A DNA stretch of 64,000 nucleotides from Erpetoichthys calabaricus (GCF_900747795.2 NC_041404.2:102904796-102968795), one strand, 5' to 3'; counted from the stretch's first letter, positions 1 to 11,738 are shown. The notes: a model not told the origin generated them from the sequence alone. Made by a program: numbers and translations.

Positions 1-648
1 AAGGCGCTGATTGGCTGAAACTGTTTATAGCGAATTGTCCCAAGTTAGAAGTGCCGTATAGCAATCAGAAACAAAAAGACACATTTAGGCATGCTGCACA
101 GTAGTTTGTTTTTTCTACAATACAAATTCAGTACAACACCAGGGTCTCCAAACACACAAATATGAAGCTTATTACGTTTTACAGTGAAACTCTTTACATA
201 CACAATATAATTAGGGACGTGTGCCCCCTGCCCGACTACAGCGGTCCAACCTTCCCTCGATAGCTCGATTCGCTCGCTATCCATCCAAGCTGAAAATATT
301 GTTAAATGGAGGAAATGAAAAAAAAAAAAAACTTTCACAAGAAGAGGATCAACGATGCGAACCCCTGGTGTTGTTACTGAGAGACAGTTGCAATATCATT
401 GAGCCACTTAATGGGGATAATTAACGAGCTCCGCACAACTGAACTACTACTACTGTTCTTACTCCGGCGGATGTAGAAATATGTTGTTTGACATACTGTA
501 TACACGTTAAATTGGTTTAATTGACACGAGAGTATCATTGTTGTATTCTCCTAATGAAGACGAAAAAATTATATTTATAGATGTATACTATATGACGTTC
601 GGTTTTGAACAAAATTAAGCGTTCCATAAAAAGGTTGCACGATTTACC
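1..648. other. no gene seen; unique or old repeat DNA
   Basis: Short open frames are present but none has splice sites, family motifs or composition that I would trust. The segment around 200-300 contains a CpG-bearing patch near TCGATAGCTCGATTCGCTCG, with no recognised function. Nothing else can be supported here. Confidence 0.5.
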
Positions 649-653
649 TAATC

Positions 654-658
<5 letters not shown>

Positions 659-712
<54 letters not shown>
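659..712. repeat. (AT)n microsatellite
   Basis: An almost pure alternating AT run of about 50 bases is directly visible. It has no coding meaning. Confidence 0.95.
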
Positions 713-715
<3 letters not shown>

Positions 716-914
716 TGATATATGACAATATATCTTTGACACTATGTATCAGACAAAGGAAATCACAGCAATCCACAAGAACAATAATTAATTCTCAGCA
801 ACTACCTGAATTGTAGTTTAACAATATCAACTGAAGTGTGTAATGTCAATACGAATTACAAAATATACCTAGAGAGTTAAGTGTAAGATGGACTCTCAAA
901 ATATAGAGGTCAAG

Positions 915-1400
915 GCCTTTGAGTGTGCTGAGGCTTCACAAAGATTCAGTAACCAGTGACCATGTCTGCTTGAGGCTTCGAAGCCCTGTCATAATCCAAT
1001 CTCAGTACTACGCATGTCTGAGGCTTTGGAGCCCCATCATGATCTCAGTACTACGCATGTCTGAGGCTTCGGAGCCCCGTCATGATCTCAGTACTACGCA
1101 TGTCTGAGGCTTCAAAGCCCCGTCATGACGCAATCTCAGTACTACGCATGTCTGCTCGAGGCTTCGAAGCCTCTGTTAACCCAGTGCACATGTTCGAGGC
1201 ATCGAAGCCCTGTCATGATGCAATCTCAGTACTACGCATGTCTGCTCGAGGCTTTGAAGCCCCATCATGATGCAATCTCAGTACTACGCATGTCTGCTCG
1301 AGGCTTCGAAGCCCTGTCATGATGCAATCTCAATACTACGCATGTGTGCTCAGTGCTTCTAACCAAGCTTGACGATTCCAGTGTGCATGTCTGCTTAGTG
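915..1400. repeat. minisatellite with GGCTTCGAAGCC core
   Basis: About nine imperfect tandem units of roughly 43-54 bp. Each carries a variant of the self-complementary 12-mer GGCTTCGAAGCC, then TCATGATGCAATCTCAGTAC and a TACGCATGTCTG motif. Unit length changes because TGCTCG and GCA blocks come and go. Several short open frames run through the array in different frames because of the repeat; I do not regard them as genes. Divergence rises towards the right edge, as expected for a decaying array. Confidence 0.92.
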
Positions 1401-1409
1401 CTTCGAATC

Positions 1410-2535
1410 ATTATTCAAGTTCCCGTTTGAAGTACATATGGCATCAACAGAGTTCAAAAACTCGACAGAATTCTCATTGAAATGAATGTTTGTGGATGAT
1501 CCATACATGTTAAATGATTGTGCCCGATAATACTTTGTGGCAAAAAATAAAATTATAAATTATACATCATACAAATGCCGACCTGTAGAATGCATAATGC
1601 TGCAAAGAAGAGCTTTAGTAATACTGGTGATGACACATCTCTCACTAAAATACTCTCATAAATATCCATTCTTCGCCTCATGCGACGTTTTCATGCAACA
1701 CTGAACGTATGTCATATAGTATACATCTATATATAATTGTTTTCATTACATACGTACATAAAAAACATTCATTATATTCATCCACCCTGCTGAAAACAGT
1801 AGTGGTGCAGCTGTAGCGTTGCCGCTCCATAATAAGGCTTGCGAGGGTTCGGGTCCTACGTCCGCCGATTGTGAATTGTGACCCAAAAGAGTCTGTTGTT
1901 CTTTTTTTTTTTCCATTTAACAGCAAATTCCACCGTGGACCAAGAGCGAGCAAGGCGAGAACACTAGTAAAGATATATTAAATGGAAATGGGCATCTTGT
2001 TTTATGTCTATAACATAAAAAAAATATTTGAGTGACGATTTCAACTGTTACTGTAGTTGTTGATGGCGGATTTAGTGGTTTAAATTTTTAAATATTAAAT
2101 TAATAAGGTGGAATGTGTTCTTACTTTTGAGTGTTGGGGATGGGGGGGGAGAGCTACACGATAAATGTGTTAGTAACTGGGATTGTGCCTCTATAACTGG
2201 AAGATTGCTTAGGAATGATACAGACTGGACAACTATATGTTTTAGGAAATGTTTTATTATTGCACTGTGCTGTGACTAAGGCAACCTTTTACTGATCGCC
2301 TGTCCGGACCTTGAAAATGTGTTCACGAGGGAGGGATGCTGCTGTTAAAAGCAAATGCTTTTTCGGCAGCAGGTCCAGATGTGTTTATCCCGCTGCTTTT
2401 TGTTGTTGCCTAAGCACTCAAGAGGATCTTTAATGCCGACCTTGATACGTGCAATGCTCACTTGATACATGCACTACTCACCTTGGAGTGTCCCGTGTGT
2501 GTCAGTGTGTTGGTGACTGATCTGCGCCGTGTCTC
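1410..2535. other. no gene seen
   Basis: AT-rich unique sequence. A T-run lies near 1901-1911 and a G-run near 2141-2149. No splice-bounded exon, RNA gene or repeat family was recognised. Confidence 0.45.
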
Positions 2536-2539
2536 TCAG

Positions 2540-2613
2540 CCTCTTTGATGTGCTCCGGATTGACACCTTTGAATGTTTGGTGCAGCAGAGCAAATTCAAC
2601 CTGATCTACCACA
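2540..2613 (+). other. candidate isolated coding exon, product unknown
   Basis: A 74-base block is preceded by a good acceptor (GTCTCTCAG) and followed by a good donor (GTGAGT). Read from its second base it is open and gives LFDVLRIDTFECLVQQSKFN, then LIYH. Composition is more coding-like than the flanks. I do not recognise the protein. No partner exon was found on either side, so it could be one exon of a large host gene lying mainly outside the window, or chance. Confidence 0.35.
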
Positions 2614-2619
2614 GTGAGT

Positions 2620-3490
2620 TTGTTATCACCTTATTCAATGGAGGGGTTCATGGACTTCAAATGGCGATGAATAGAAGATGAATTAATGTAAATACGTGAG
2701 CTGCCTTACGCAATTAGTCATCGCGTTTTGATGGCGATTCTAAGTGGGGATGATTCCCGAACAGATCTCTTATGCGATCCTTCCACAGTATCTCTCAAAA
2801 GTATTTAGTTCAAATTGGTTATAAAGATTTCAGTCGAGATTATTTTTTTAATTATTATTATTAAGTATGAGGAGTCTTTAGTTCGGATCAAATTCGGGCT
2901 AGCATTACGCTCAGAATTTGAAAAGCAACCACGTTAGTTAATTGAGCCACTGACGGCGTCTTTTCTTCGTAGCGAACTCGTTACTTTTGAGCTCCAAAAA
3001 TATTGTAAAGTACTAATAAATGAAATATTTTAATACTTGATCGAATTAGAACATCTGTGATTTAAGGATTTCACCTTTTCTTTCTCAAATGTGCTTACCT
3101 ATATCATGGCAAAGTACAGGGATAAACCTTTATTTTCTGTCTACTCCGTTTTAATTAAGTCAGACCAAAGAAAACATTTAAGGCTATTAAATGTGATCTC
3201 AAGAAAAGATGAGGGTTAAGTATAATACTAATAACAGGAGCGTTTATAATGATACAGTGCAAAAGTAAATACTAATTGAAAGAGTCGGGAATCCATGAAT
3301 GAGGCGTCTTTTATTTTGTTTAACTCTTGCTATCGTGTAGTGCATTCTGCCTGTCGGCGTTAGTGTTATTTATATTTTTTAGACATCAGACACTGGAAGC
3401 TGCTGACGAACCCAGTCTGTAACTGCGAAAAAATAAAAGCAATAAGAGTTGTAACAGACGTCATTGAAGTGGATCATAAGTTTGTGTAAC
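2620..3490. other. no gene seen between candidate exon and palindrome
   Basis: AT-rich sequence with scattered short open frames and no recognised repeat or RNA. It ends at an R-type repeat that sits against the left edge of the palindrome. Confidence 0.4.
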
Positions 3491-3496
3491 GTTAAT

Positions 3497-3573
3497 GTAG
3501 AGAAAAGCCAAGCAAAATGACACCTTTTAATGGCTAACTAAAAAGATTACAATATGCAAGCTTTCGAGGCAAG
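3497..3573 (-). repeat. R repeat, copy abutting the palindrome
   Basis: The reverse complement carries the conserved core CGAAAGCTTGCATATTGTAA, then TTTTTAGTTAGCCATTAAAA and TGTCATTTTGCTTGGCTTTT. The same core recurs at about 19030, 31210, 31500 and 33712. It looks like the 3' region of a SINE or short LINE. The palindromic arm starts at its inner edge. Confidence 0.7.
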
Positions 3574-3764
3574 CGAGAAGGGTATTGCTGCAGACTGGAG
3601 ACATTATGGGCGGATCTGAAGGCGGGATAACTGTAAATGGAAGTGGATATTATTGGCTAATTCAGAATTTCAACGAATGAGATTGTTGTTAAAGTATGAC
3701 AATCAAAACTCACTCAACGTTTGAAGTTGTCTATCAATTGTAACTTCCTCCAATCTTTTCACAG

Positions 3765-4502
3765 TTAATGATCCCTACTGCTTTGAGGTTCCGCCTCATA
3801 GAGTTTCTTTTGAAATAGCCTTGCGCTGTACTAAGCAACGAAACTCTGTTAAAGAAAAGAAAACAAAGACGAAGCAGCAGCAAAGAAACTCTATTAGACC
3901 AAAGAAGAAGCGACGATACGAATTGTTATTTCTGACAATGGAAGTAAGTTTGCCTCTAAATTAAAATGTAAGAAATTTGCAATTGCTAAGTTTTCTTCGT
4001 GTTTTTCAAATAACTTTTTGTTTCTTTGTTGTAATTGTATGTTTGTATAAATATTAATATATATTGTATTCACGTTTGTATTAATAATCATTTTCGCTGT
4101 AGTAATTGATGTATATTCAGTGCTTGAACTGGTCCGGCACTCAGCGGTGCCGGCAAATCTTCAAACGCCGCAAAGCAAGTTTCACGGGCAACATCCACCC
4201 ATACCCACCCCCTCTCCGGTGCTCAGTGGAATGCTAGTAGATCACCGCCAGTAGTTTGGTTCCCTATTAACTCTGTGCATATTTACATTTGTGAGATGTT
4301 CGATTAAAATGCTGTAATGTTATTTTACATTTTTTAAACAGGATCATATCACGAACAAAAATACCAGACATTCCGTCCGTACTTCAATCTTCAGATGTGT
4401 TTTTGTGCCCTTTCTGTCATTCGCGACTATAATCTTCACGCTTGTATATACGAGCAAATGAACACTTGCGAGATCACCGCAGAACAGCAGTTTCCTACGG
4501 AG
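3765..4502 (+). other. two candidate upstream exons of the PWWP3-like gene, left arm
   Basis: Exon A, 3765-3943, has acceptor TTTTCACAG and donor GTAAGT. It is open (NDPYCFEVPPHRVSFEIALR and on), is rich in Lys/Arg/Gln, and ends in LLFLTME at phase 0. Exon B, 4342-4502, has acceptor TTTAAACAG and donor GTACGT. In the frame that joins the next exon it ends CEITAEQQFPTE and is open. The phases of A and B do not agree directly. An internal acceptor at 4367/4368, another exon between them, or decay could explain this. In another frame the right-arm copy of B reads FLCPFCH..EHLRDH, zinc-finger-like, while the left copy has a stop there. I did not see a PWWP domain. Confidence 0.45.
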
Positions 4503-4966
4503 GTACGTGTATCCCACTTTTCCCATTAACTCAGGCTGAGTATGGGTGGTAAATATTCAGTGTTTCCTTTTTGTTTTGTTAACAATTTATCCCATAATTT
4601 AATGTGGCCATCTCCTATGGACTGGTTTAGTGGGTGCCAAATGACCTGTGCCTTGTTAGAATAATTTACAGATATTGGTACTTGTTCTGAGTGTACCATT
4701 GCTGAGTGCCAGTGCGGGTACCCTGCTTTTGGAGATGCTTCTTTTTGGGATGCTTGGACAGTTAAAGGGGACACCTTACATCCAACCAGGGGAAAACAGT
4801 TTAAATAAGCTTGGAATTTTACATTTTGTAATGTCTAAATAAGTTCATATAGTGTTACTTTAAATACACCAGTGTGTGTTTTGGTGTATACAGGTAAACT
4901 TTTACTGGCACTCTTTTTTTTTTCTGTTAAATGAATAACATCAATATTTTAATGTCTAAAAGTCAG

Positions 4967-7272
4967 GACGAAGAAGATCATGGCAGCAGTGAACTCGTTG
5001 AGGAATATACTGATACAGCCACACCAAGGTATTAATGTAGAACTTAGTCTACCACTGTGGTTTGATACTTGGTTCAACTTGAGTAAAAACCTTAAAATTG
5101 AACATGGTATGAAGGATTGTCATAAGCTTTTTGACCCGTTGTCACATGGGGAGTGTTAGATTGGTTATTTTGATGGTTAGAATAAAAATATCTTCAAAGC
5201 TTTTCTGTGACTTGCATATTACTTTAGCTAGTGTCCGGACTGGTGCAATCATAATACTCTGAAGTAATGGATGTATTCAGAAAAGCTATTGAGATCACAG
5301 CCAACAGGAGTTTTTGTAGTGATCCACAGAGTAATCCTCACAGTTTCAACTGTCTTCCAATGTGTCCACTTTTCTGAGAAAACACAACTGTTCAGACCAA
5401 AACCAGACAGCTTGCATAAGACAAATACTACATGTGACAGTCTGATGCATTTATTTGTGTGTGTCCACAGTGTAGGAGAGCAGGCTGGCTGTGTGGCTGC
5501 AGTAGGGCAGCTGACTGAAGAACAAGGGGCTCAGGTTTTTGCAGCTGCAGAGATCAGCAGGACCTACAGGAGGACTCAACATGAAAAACTGTTAGAGTTC
5601 ATAGTAAAGGACCATGGAGCAGATGATCACTTGCTGGTAACTTAGTTCAGATGACAAGTAAAACTTTGGTATTGTTTTTTTTTTTTTTTTTTTTTTTATT
5701 AATTTTCATTGTAATTATTCCATACAAACAGATCAATTTATAACCCAACAAATTTGAAGACTAATCAAACCCCACCCCTGAGAAGGAGAGCTTAGCTAAA
5801 GGAAAATTGCTTAAGGCTATTTAATAAGGCAACATTAAACAAAAGAAAGGGAGAAGTAAATATCTATGTAAATAAGAGATGGAGAAGAGAGTTAAATGCG
5901 GTAATAGTTATTTCTCTTATTCTAAAATAATATTGATTAAATCCTGCCATGTTTTGAAAAAATTTTGTACAGATCCTCTAACTGAAAATTTGATTTTTTC
6001 CAATTTCAAATAATATAAAACATCGGTTTCCCACTGACTTATAAGAGGAGAATTAGGATTCTTCCAATTTAACAAAATAAGTCTGCGTGCCAAAAGTATG
6101 ATGACTTTATAGTGCCAAACACTTGTGTTTTCTTGTCCAACAGGCTGTTGTATCTCGTAAGGTATCCTCCAAATGGTTAAAAAATTATGAAAATCCTAAA
6201 GGTCACCGGGTAATGACTTATATAGAAGATGAGGAGCTGATAGATGGCCTCTACAACTTCTTGGATGAAGTGCTGTCAAGAGCTGTAGGCACTTTTGAGA
6301 GGATTGACAGAGTTCGCATCATTCTGGATGTGCTGATGCCAGAGGTTAATTAGCCTTCAGTAAATCTCTAATGAGTACAGAAAGTGTGTCTATGAGTAAC
6401 ATCCTCTCTTTTTCTGTGTTTTTGATAGGCTCTTATTAAAGCTATACAAATAGTTGAGAGAATTTCTCTGCCAGAGGCAGAAAATCTGTTCATGGATGGA
6501 CCAGTATACAGTGAGTGGTACGTCATGTGGAAAATAAACAGTCCTTTCTTTTTCTTTTCAGCGCCATTATTCTGTTAAACAGAATACCCTATAGTTGTTG
6601 TGAATTTAGACAAGAATATCCATCCATCCATCCATTTTCCAACCCGCTGAATCCAAACACAGGGTCACGGGGGTCTGCTGGAGCCAATCCCAGCCAACAC
6701 AGGGCACAAGGCAGGAACCAATCCCGGGCAGGGTGCCAACCCACCGCAGGACACACACAAACACACACTAGGGCCAATTTAGAATCGCCAATCCACCTAA
6801 CCTGCATGTCTTTGGACTGTGGGAGGAAACCGGAGCGCCTGGAGGAAACCCACGCAGACACGGGGAAAACATGCAAACTCCACGCAGGGAGGACCCGGGA
6901 AGTGAACCCAGGTCTCCCAACTGCAAGGCAGCAGAGCTACCCACTGCGCCACTGTGCAGCCCTAGACAAGAATATAAACTAAATATATATAAATGTGAAT
7001 ATATATGTTTAAAGTGACATTTAAACTATACATTAGTACATTTTTAGTATTGGTAAAATTACATTTAGAAGTATGCCATATGTAGCATTTATTCTAAACT
7101 GTACAAGGTCAAGAATTGTGGTTTCAAATGACAAATGCAGAAGTGTTTCTGGTTGGTATGATTAGAATTTGTTCATTTGTGTGGTTATTTTTGTTTTGTT
7201 TTTTTTAGTGAGAGGGAAGAGTTTGACATACTTGTTTTGCAACAGTTGGAAGCACAAGGAAAGCACCACTGA
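4967..7272 (+). CDS. PWWP3A/MUM1-like C-terminal region, five joined exons
   Basis: Exons are 4967-5028, 5471-5636, 6144-6344, 6429-6517 and 7209-7272. Every junction is GT-AG and all phases agree, giving 193 residues and a TGA at 7270-7272. The protein starts inside an acidic stretch ([14 protein letters not shown]), then has [55 protein letters not shown] and [17 protein letters not shown]. From memory the order and wording match the C-terminal helical region of the PWWP3A (MUM1) family, chromatin proteins linked to the DNA damage response. Upstream coding sequence should exist because no good start codon lies here. Poly(A) signals follow at 7310 and 7419. An L1 fragment and a SINE sit in introns. 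This copy looks open, unlike its mirror copy, but transcription is not shown. Confidence 0.72.
5675..6094 (-). mobile_element. L1-clade LINE 3' fragment
   Basis: It opens with a 23-base T run (the poly(A) tail on the other strand). It then matches the antisense LINE at 57856-58176 and 59674 onward, for example TTTTGTACAGATCCTCT, AATTTGATTTTTTCCA and CCCACTGACTTA. It interrupts the intron before the exon at 6144. The right arm has no such insert: there GGTATTG runs almost directly into the ATGATGACTTTATAG flank with about 25 other bases between. It therefore arrived after the palindrome formed. Confidence 0.8.
6620..6962 (-). mobile_element. tRNA-derived SINE, antisense
   Basis: This is the full family shared with 11056, 30647 and 31757: a CCATCCATCC tail, a conserved body and a tRNA-like head at the right end. 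It is flanked by the 13-base duplication TAGACAAGAATAT (6607-6619 and 6963-6975). The right arm at about 18460-18475 has the single empty site. Confidence 0.93.
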
Positions 7273-8215
7273 GGCATTTAAACTCAGGATTACATCTCAA
7301 CCCTACTCAAATAAATGTGTCTCTTTCTTTACTTCTCTTTTGCCTTTTTTATTTCTCTGTGTTAAAATGACTGTGCATAATAGAGTTGTATATATTTAAT
7401 GTAACTATTGATGTAAATAATAAAGGACACTCTGTTATTGTTAAAGATTGTTGATTAAGTTCTGTATATTTGAAATTGCATGTCTGTTTTTAGACAATTG
7501 ATGTCATCTGGATTTTTTCTTTAATTGTTATAACTGCTTTGTACAGTTGTTATGCATTTTACATTGTTGTTTTATTTGTATATAATATATAGAAACGGGC
7601 ATGCTGTTGTTTTAATACTTCAGTATATTCCTTGATCATTCTGTTTGTTAAATTTAATCTTTGTGCATTCTTTCTTTCAATTCAACTGACAAATCATTAT
7701 TGATAATTGTAAATATTTCTTGAAATTGTTGCACAATTTATATTGAATAATTATTAATAAAATCTTGTTTTTGGTAGTGATAATACTGAGTGTTCTGTTT
7801 AAGTGGTGCTGGTCCAATCACCTTGCGTATTAACACTGTTAGAACTGATTGATATGACCAGAGCCTCCACTTGTATCCACATGGTTACAAATGGTGTGCA
7901 CTTTGCTAGTAATCCCACAAGATAAAAGAGCTTGGAAACTGAGCATCCTGATCAAGGCTTTGCTGTTCACTTACAAACATACTCTAGAATAATATGGTTC
8001 TTACTTATCTTTTATTAGGAGTCACATTTTCAATAACACTTGCATTTTTAACTTAAAATACAGGTTTTACATATGGGAACAAAATTAAAAGAAAAGGATT
8101 GTATACGCCTGATAAATAGTCAAAACTTTTGAAGTTCAGTGTTCTAAAACCATGACTCACAGCTAGGACCTTGTTTTTCTAAGGTCTTGACATTATATAT
8201 ATAGATATAGATATA
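7273..8215. other. 3' flank of the PWWP3-like gene, no further gene
   Basis: AT-rich sequence with two AATAAA signals near its start. It is shared with the right arm, where a Tc1 element interrupts it. The empty Tc1 target lies at about 7590 (TATATAGAAACGGGCATGC). Otherwise unannotated. Confidence 0.5.
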
Positions 8216-8221
8216 TCTTCT

Positions 8222-9739
8222 CAAAAAATGAAAGGAACCCTTTTTAATGAGAGTACAGCATCAAGTCAGTGGCACTTGTGGGCTATTGATCTGGTCAGTT
8301 AAGTAGCAGTGGGGCTTGTACATCAGTTTCAGCTGCTTTGGGGCACTTGGGGGGGGGCAACAATGAGACGACCCACAAAACAGGAATGAATGGTTTAACA
8401 GGTGGAGGTCACTGACATTTTTCCCTCCTCATCTGTTTTGTCACTCATTTTGCATTGGGCTATGGTCAGTGTCGCTACTGGTGGCATGAGGCCATACCTG
8501 GACCCTACAGAGCTGGCACAGGTAGTCCAACTTCTCCAGGATGGCACATCAACACGTGCCATTGCCAGAAGGTTTGCCATGTCTCCCAGCACAGTCTCAA
8601 GGGCATGGAGGAGATTCCAGGAGACAGGCAAGCAGTTACTTCAGGAGAGCTGGACAGAGCCCCTCGTAGAAGGTCCTTAACCCATCAGCAGGACTCACCA
8701 GTTTCTGCTCCTTTAGCCAAGGAGGAACAGGATGAGCACTGCCAGAACCTATAAAATGACCACCAGCAGGCAGGCCACTGGTGTGAATGTCTCTGACCAA
8801 ACAATCACAAACAGACTTGAGGAGGGTGGCCTGAAGGTGGCCCAACGTCCTCTACTGAGCACCAGGGAGCTCGATTGGCATTTGCCATAGAATACCAGAA
8901 TTGGCAGGTCTACCACTGGTGGGCACCCTGTGCTTTTCACAGATGAGAGCAGGTTCACCCTGAGCACATGTGACAGATGTGAAAGGGTCTGGAGAAGCCA
9001 TGGAGAACGTTATTCTGCCTATGGCGTAGTTCAGCATAACCGGTTTGGTGGTGGGTCAGTGATGGTCTATGGAGGCATATCCACACAGACCTCTACAGAT
9101 TAGACAACAGTGGGCACCTTGACTGCCATTAGGTATCTGGATGAAATCCTTGGACCCATTGGCAGACCCTATGCTGGTGCAGTGGCTCCTGGGTTCCTCC
9201 TGGTGCACCACAATGGCCGGCCTCATGTGGTCGGAGAATGAAGGAATTGATCCCATTGACTGCCCCAAGAACACCTCTGGGTGGAACATTATGTTTCAGT
9301 CCATCTGACGCCACCAGGTTGCACCTCAGACTGTCCAGGAGCTCAGTGATGCCCTGGTCCAGATCTGGGAGGAGATCCCCAAGGACACCATCCTTCATCT
9401 CATTAGCAGCATTGCCCCCCCCCCCCCCCCCCCCCCCCAATATTGTCAGGCATGCACACAAGCACATGGGGGCCATACAAATTACTGAGTGCTATTTGGA
9501 GTTGCTGCAATGAAATTTCGGCAAAATGGACTCGCCTGCCTGCCGCATCGTTTTTTCCCTTTGATTTTCGGGGTGTCTTTGAATTCAGCCCTCTGTAGGT
9601 TCATCATTTTCATTTCCAACAAACGATGTGCCATCCTTTTGTTCCTAACACATCAGTCCATAGCAGTAGAGACAGCCAGCAAGATTTTTTTTCCCATTAA
9701 GATCTCATGTGCTTTCAAAGTGTTCCTTTAATTTTTTTA
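8222..9739 (+). mobile_element. Tc1-like DNA transposon, decayed, present in both arms
   Basis: The ends are inverted (AAAAAATGAAAGGAACCC and GTGTTCCTTTAATTTTTT). The transposase starts RPYLDPTELAQVVQLLQDGT, then a helix-turn-helix ARRFAMSPSTVSRAWRRFQ. Later pieces in other frames include VLFTDESRFTLS-like and TAIRYLDEIL-like codons. The frame is broken several times, so it is inactive. A C-run lies at 9416-9438. The mirror copy is at 13534-14730, so insertion came before the inverted duplication. Confidence 0.85.
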
Positions 9740-11043
9740 TATACTATATACTGTATATAATACATACTATTGAAAACTACATTGATGTAAACCAGATTTT
9801 CAGTATAAACCAATGAGAAATGACAATATAAAAATGCCTTACCAGAAATATCATTGCCAAAATAAATTTCCAGCTGTTCAGATTGAATTATTTAATGGCT
9901 ATGACTTAACAGACTCAGTGCAGTGTGTGCTAAATGACCAGTTAAGTGGAGTCGTTTACAGCTGTACAGGTTGTTATGTCAGGGCCTTACTGGAGTATAC
10001 AGACTCTGTGTGCTCTTAATATGCTGTTTGCTTGGATACTCATATAGGATTATGTCCAGCTCAAATATCTGTCATCTCTATCTTGTTACCAGTCGTGATG
10101 CTGATGCCCATCAGTGCCTGCTGTACAGTTGGACTCCTGGCCTCCTCCAATCTCAGAGACACTAAAGACAGGCTGATGGAGTCAAATGGAGGATAAATGA
10201 GATATGAACTACAAACAAACATCTGTCATGTTTTAATCTCTAAATGTAACTTTTGCATAAGTAATATGTATTATAATAAACACATATTTGATGATCTTAA
10301 AGAGGTATTTAAAATCCCAAACGTAATAAAGGTCCAATTAAGACAAATAATTGAATACCCTGATTAACAGGTGCACAGTCACAAAAACTGCAAAATTATT
10401 ACTCTTTTGAAGGCATAATATTTGCTCTTCACAGATCGTTTAACATAGTAAACTTCATTGTAAAAATAATAATTGAAAGGTGACTATTAGCACTATGACA
10501 ACTGTGTTTCTTACATTTAACATTGATAACATAGAGACAGCCAATGGATTCTTTAAAGTCACAATTTTATTGCCAGCTTTCTTAACGTTTTATACAGTAT
10601 TCCCTGATACCTGAACGTGACAGTGTCAAGTATGTGATTTGTAATAATCTGTAATCATAATATAGCTAAAAAACAAACTAAATTCGTGATTCACAGGCAA
10701 GAAACTCACTAGAGCTGCTGGTATATTGAAAACAGACATGAAGACCGAAGAATATTTGACTGACATCAGCAAACAGAACAGATGGTGATCTGCAGGCAAG
10801 AAGGGGCTACAATGGAATATTAGGAACTCTGACAGTTTATTCGACGTTTAAAATTGTAATACGTTCATAGCCTTTAAGGTCTTTAAGGTGACCCGTTAAA
10901 TGTAGGCGGCTATTTCATGTGGACATTCGAGTAAACAACAACAGTCAAACATTTGTTTTAATCTGACTGACTTAATCAAGTAGAGCCCACACTTAAGTCC
11001 ACGTCAATCCATTAAAATTAGGCGGACACAAATTTGTATTGTT
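9740..11043. other. inner left-arm sequence, no gene seen
   Basis: Shared with 12210-13533 in reverse. It contains only short open frames. The longest, 9813-10019 and 9971-10165 on the plus strand, show no family features and are interrupted or altered in the mirror copy. Confidence 0.5.
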
Positions 11044-11055
11044 ATGTTCATTTAA

Positions 11056-11401
11056 GGGCGGCACGGTGGCGCAGTGGGTAGCGCTGCTGCCTCGCAGTTG
11101 GGAGACCTGGGGACCCGGGTTCGCTTCCCGGGTCCTCCCTGCGTGGAGTTTGCATGTTCTCCCCGTGTCTGCGTGGGTTTGCTCCCACAGTCCAAAGACA
11201 TGCAGGTTAGGTGGATTGGCGATTCTAAATTGGCCCTAGTGTGTGCTTGGTGTGTGCTTGGTGTTTGTGTGTGTCCTGCGGTGGGTTGACACCCTGCCCA
11301 GGATTGTTTCCTGCCTTGTGCCCTGTGTTGGCTGGGATTGGCTCCAGCAGACCCCCGTGACCCTGTGTTTGGATTCAGCGGGTTGGATAATGGATGGATG
11401 G
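11056..11401 (+). mobile_element. tRNA-derived SINE, complete
   Basis: The head GGGCGGCACGGTGGCGCAGT contains an A-box-like TGGCGCAGTGG, and GGGTTCGCTTCCC fits a B box. The body ends in the GGATGGATGG tail. The target duplication ATGTTCATTTAA lies at 11044-11055 and 11402-11413. The right arm at about 12200 carries a single ATGTTCATTTAA in reverse, the empty site. Confidence 0.95.
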
Positions 11402-11738
11402 ATGTTCATTTAAATTTTCTTCAGACGTTGTTCAGTAACGATAAATAGGCCTATCTCATATGCAAACTTTTATTATTATTTTTTCAGAACCAATACTTCA
11501 TAAATGACTGTGGTAAAAATACACTGCAGTCTTAATAATGCACTCGACAAACTGCTATAGTGTAAGATATTGACACTAGTAGACTATCGTCGGAGAGGTA
11601 TTTTATGAATATACACTCCGTCTTTTACAGTCACTTTATCTTGACCGTCCACCTTTAGAAATTATCTTACACATCCACCTTTAGAAATTACACCCACCTT
11701 TCTTTTTACGTATCCAAAAGGCAATTGGCTAAAGTGGC

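Larger units (their letters stand above)
3574..11738 (+). repeat. left arm of giant palindrome
   Basis: Read in reverse complement this arm matches 11882-20996 over nearly its whole length. Examples are the outer edge (ATTGCTGCAGACTGGAGAC against GTCTCCGGTCTGCAGCAAT) and the inner edge (GGCAATTGGCTAAAGTGGC against GCCACTTTAGCCAATTGCC). A 65-base sample near the centre differs at about 5% of positions. About 5.9 kb is shared after removing sequences special to one arm. Left-only parts are about 4540-5650 (replaced in the other arm), an L1 fragment at 5675-6094, and SINEs at 6620-6962 and 11056-11401. Confidence 0.93.

Noticed and set aside
919-1322. Repeated short open frames in the minisatellite
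   Set aside because: They follow the tandem unit in several frames and have no independent support.
6515-6982. Open frames of 90-210 codons at 6515-6982, 30648-31127 and 31571-32200
   Set aside because: They run through the tRNA-derived SINE and recur with each copy, so they are repeat shadows and not genes.
7169-7399. Open frame overlapping the last PWWP3-like exon
   Set aside because: It reads the exon in the wrong phase; the phase that joins the previous exon gives [16 protein letters not shown] and a stop at 7272.
8455-8754. Longer overlapping frame in the old Tc1-like element
   Set aside because: The transposase wording (RPYLDPTELAQVVQLLQDGT) is in another frame; this one is its shadow.
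11056-11130. Possible tRNA gene at the SINE head
   Set aside because: A and B box-like motifs are present, but the rest does not fold as a tRNA and the sequence is a dispersed SINE with target duplications.
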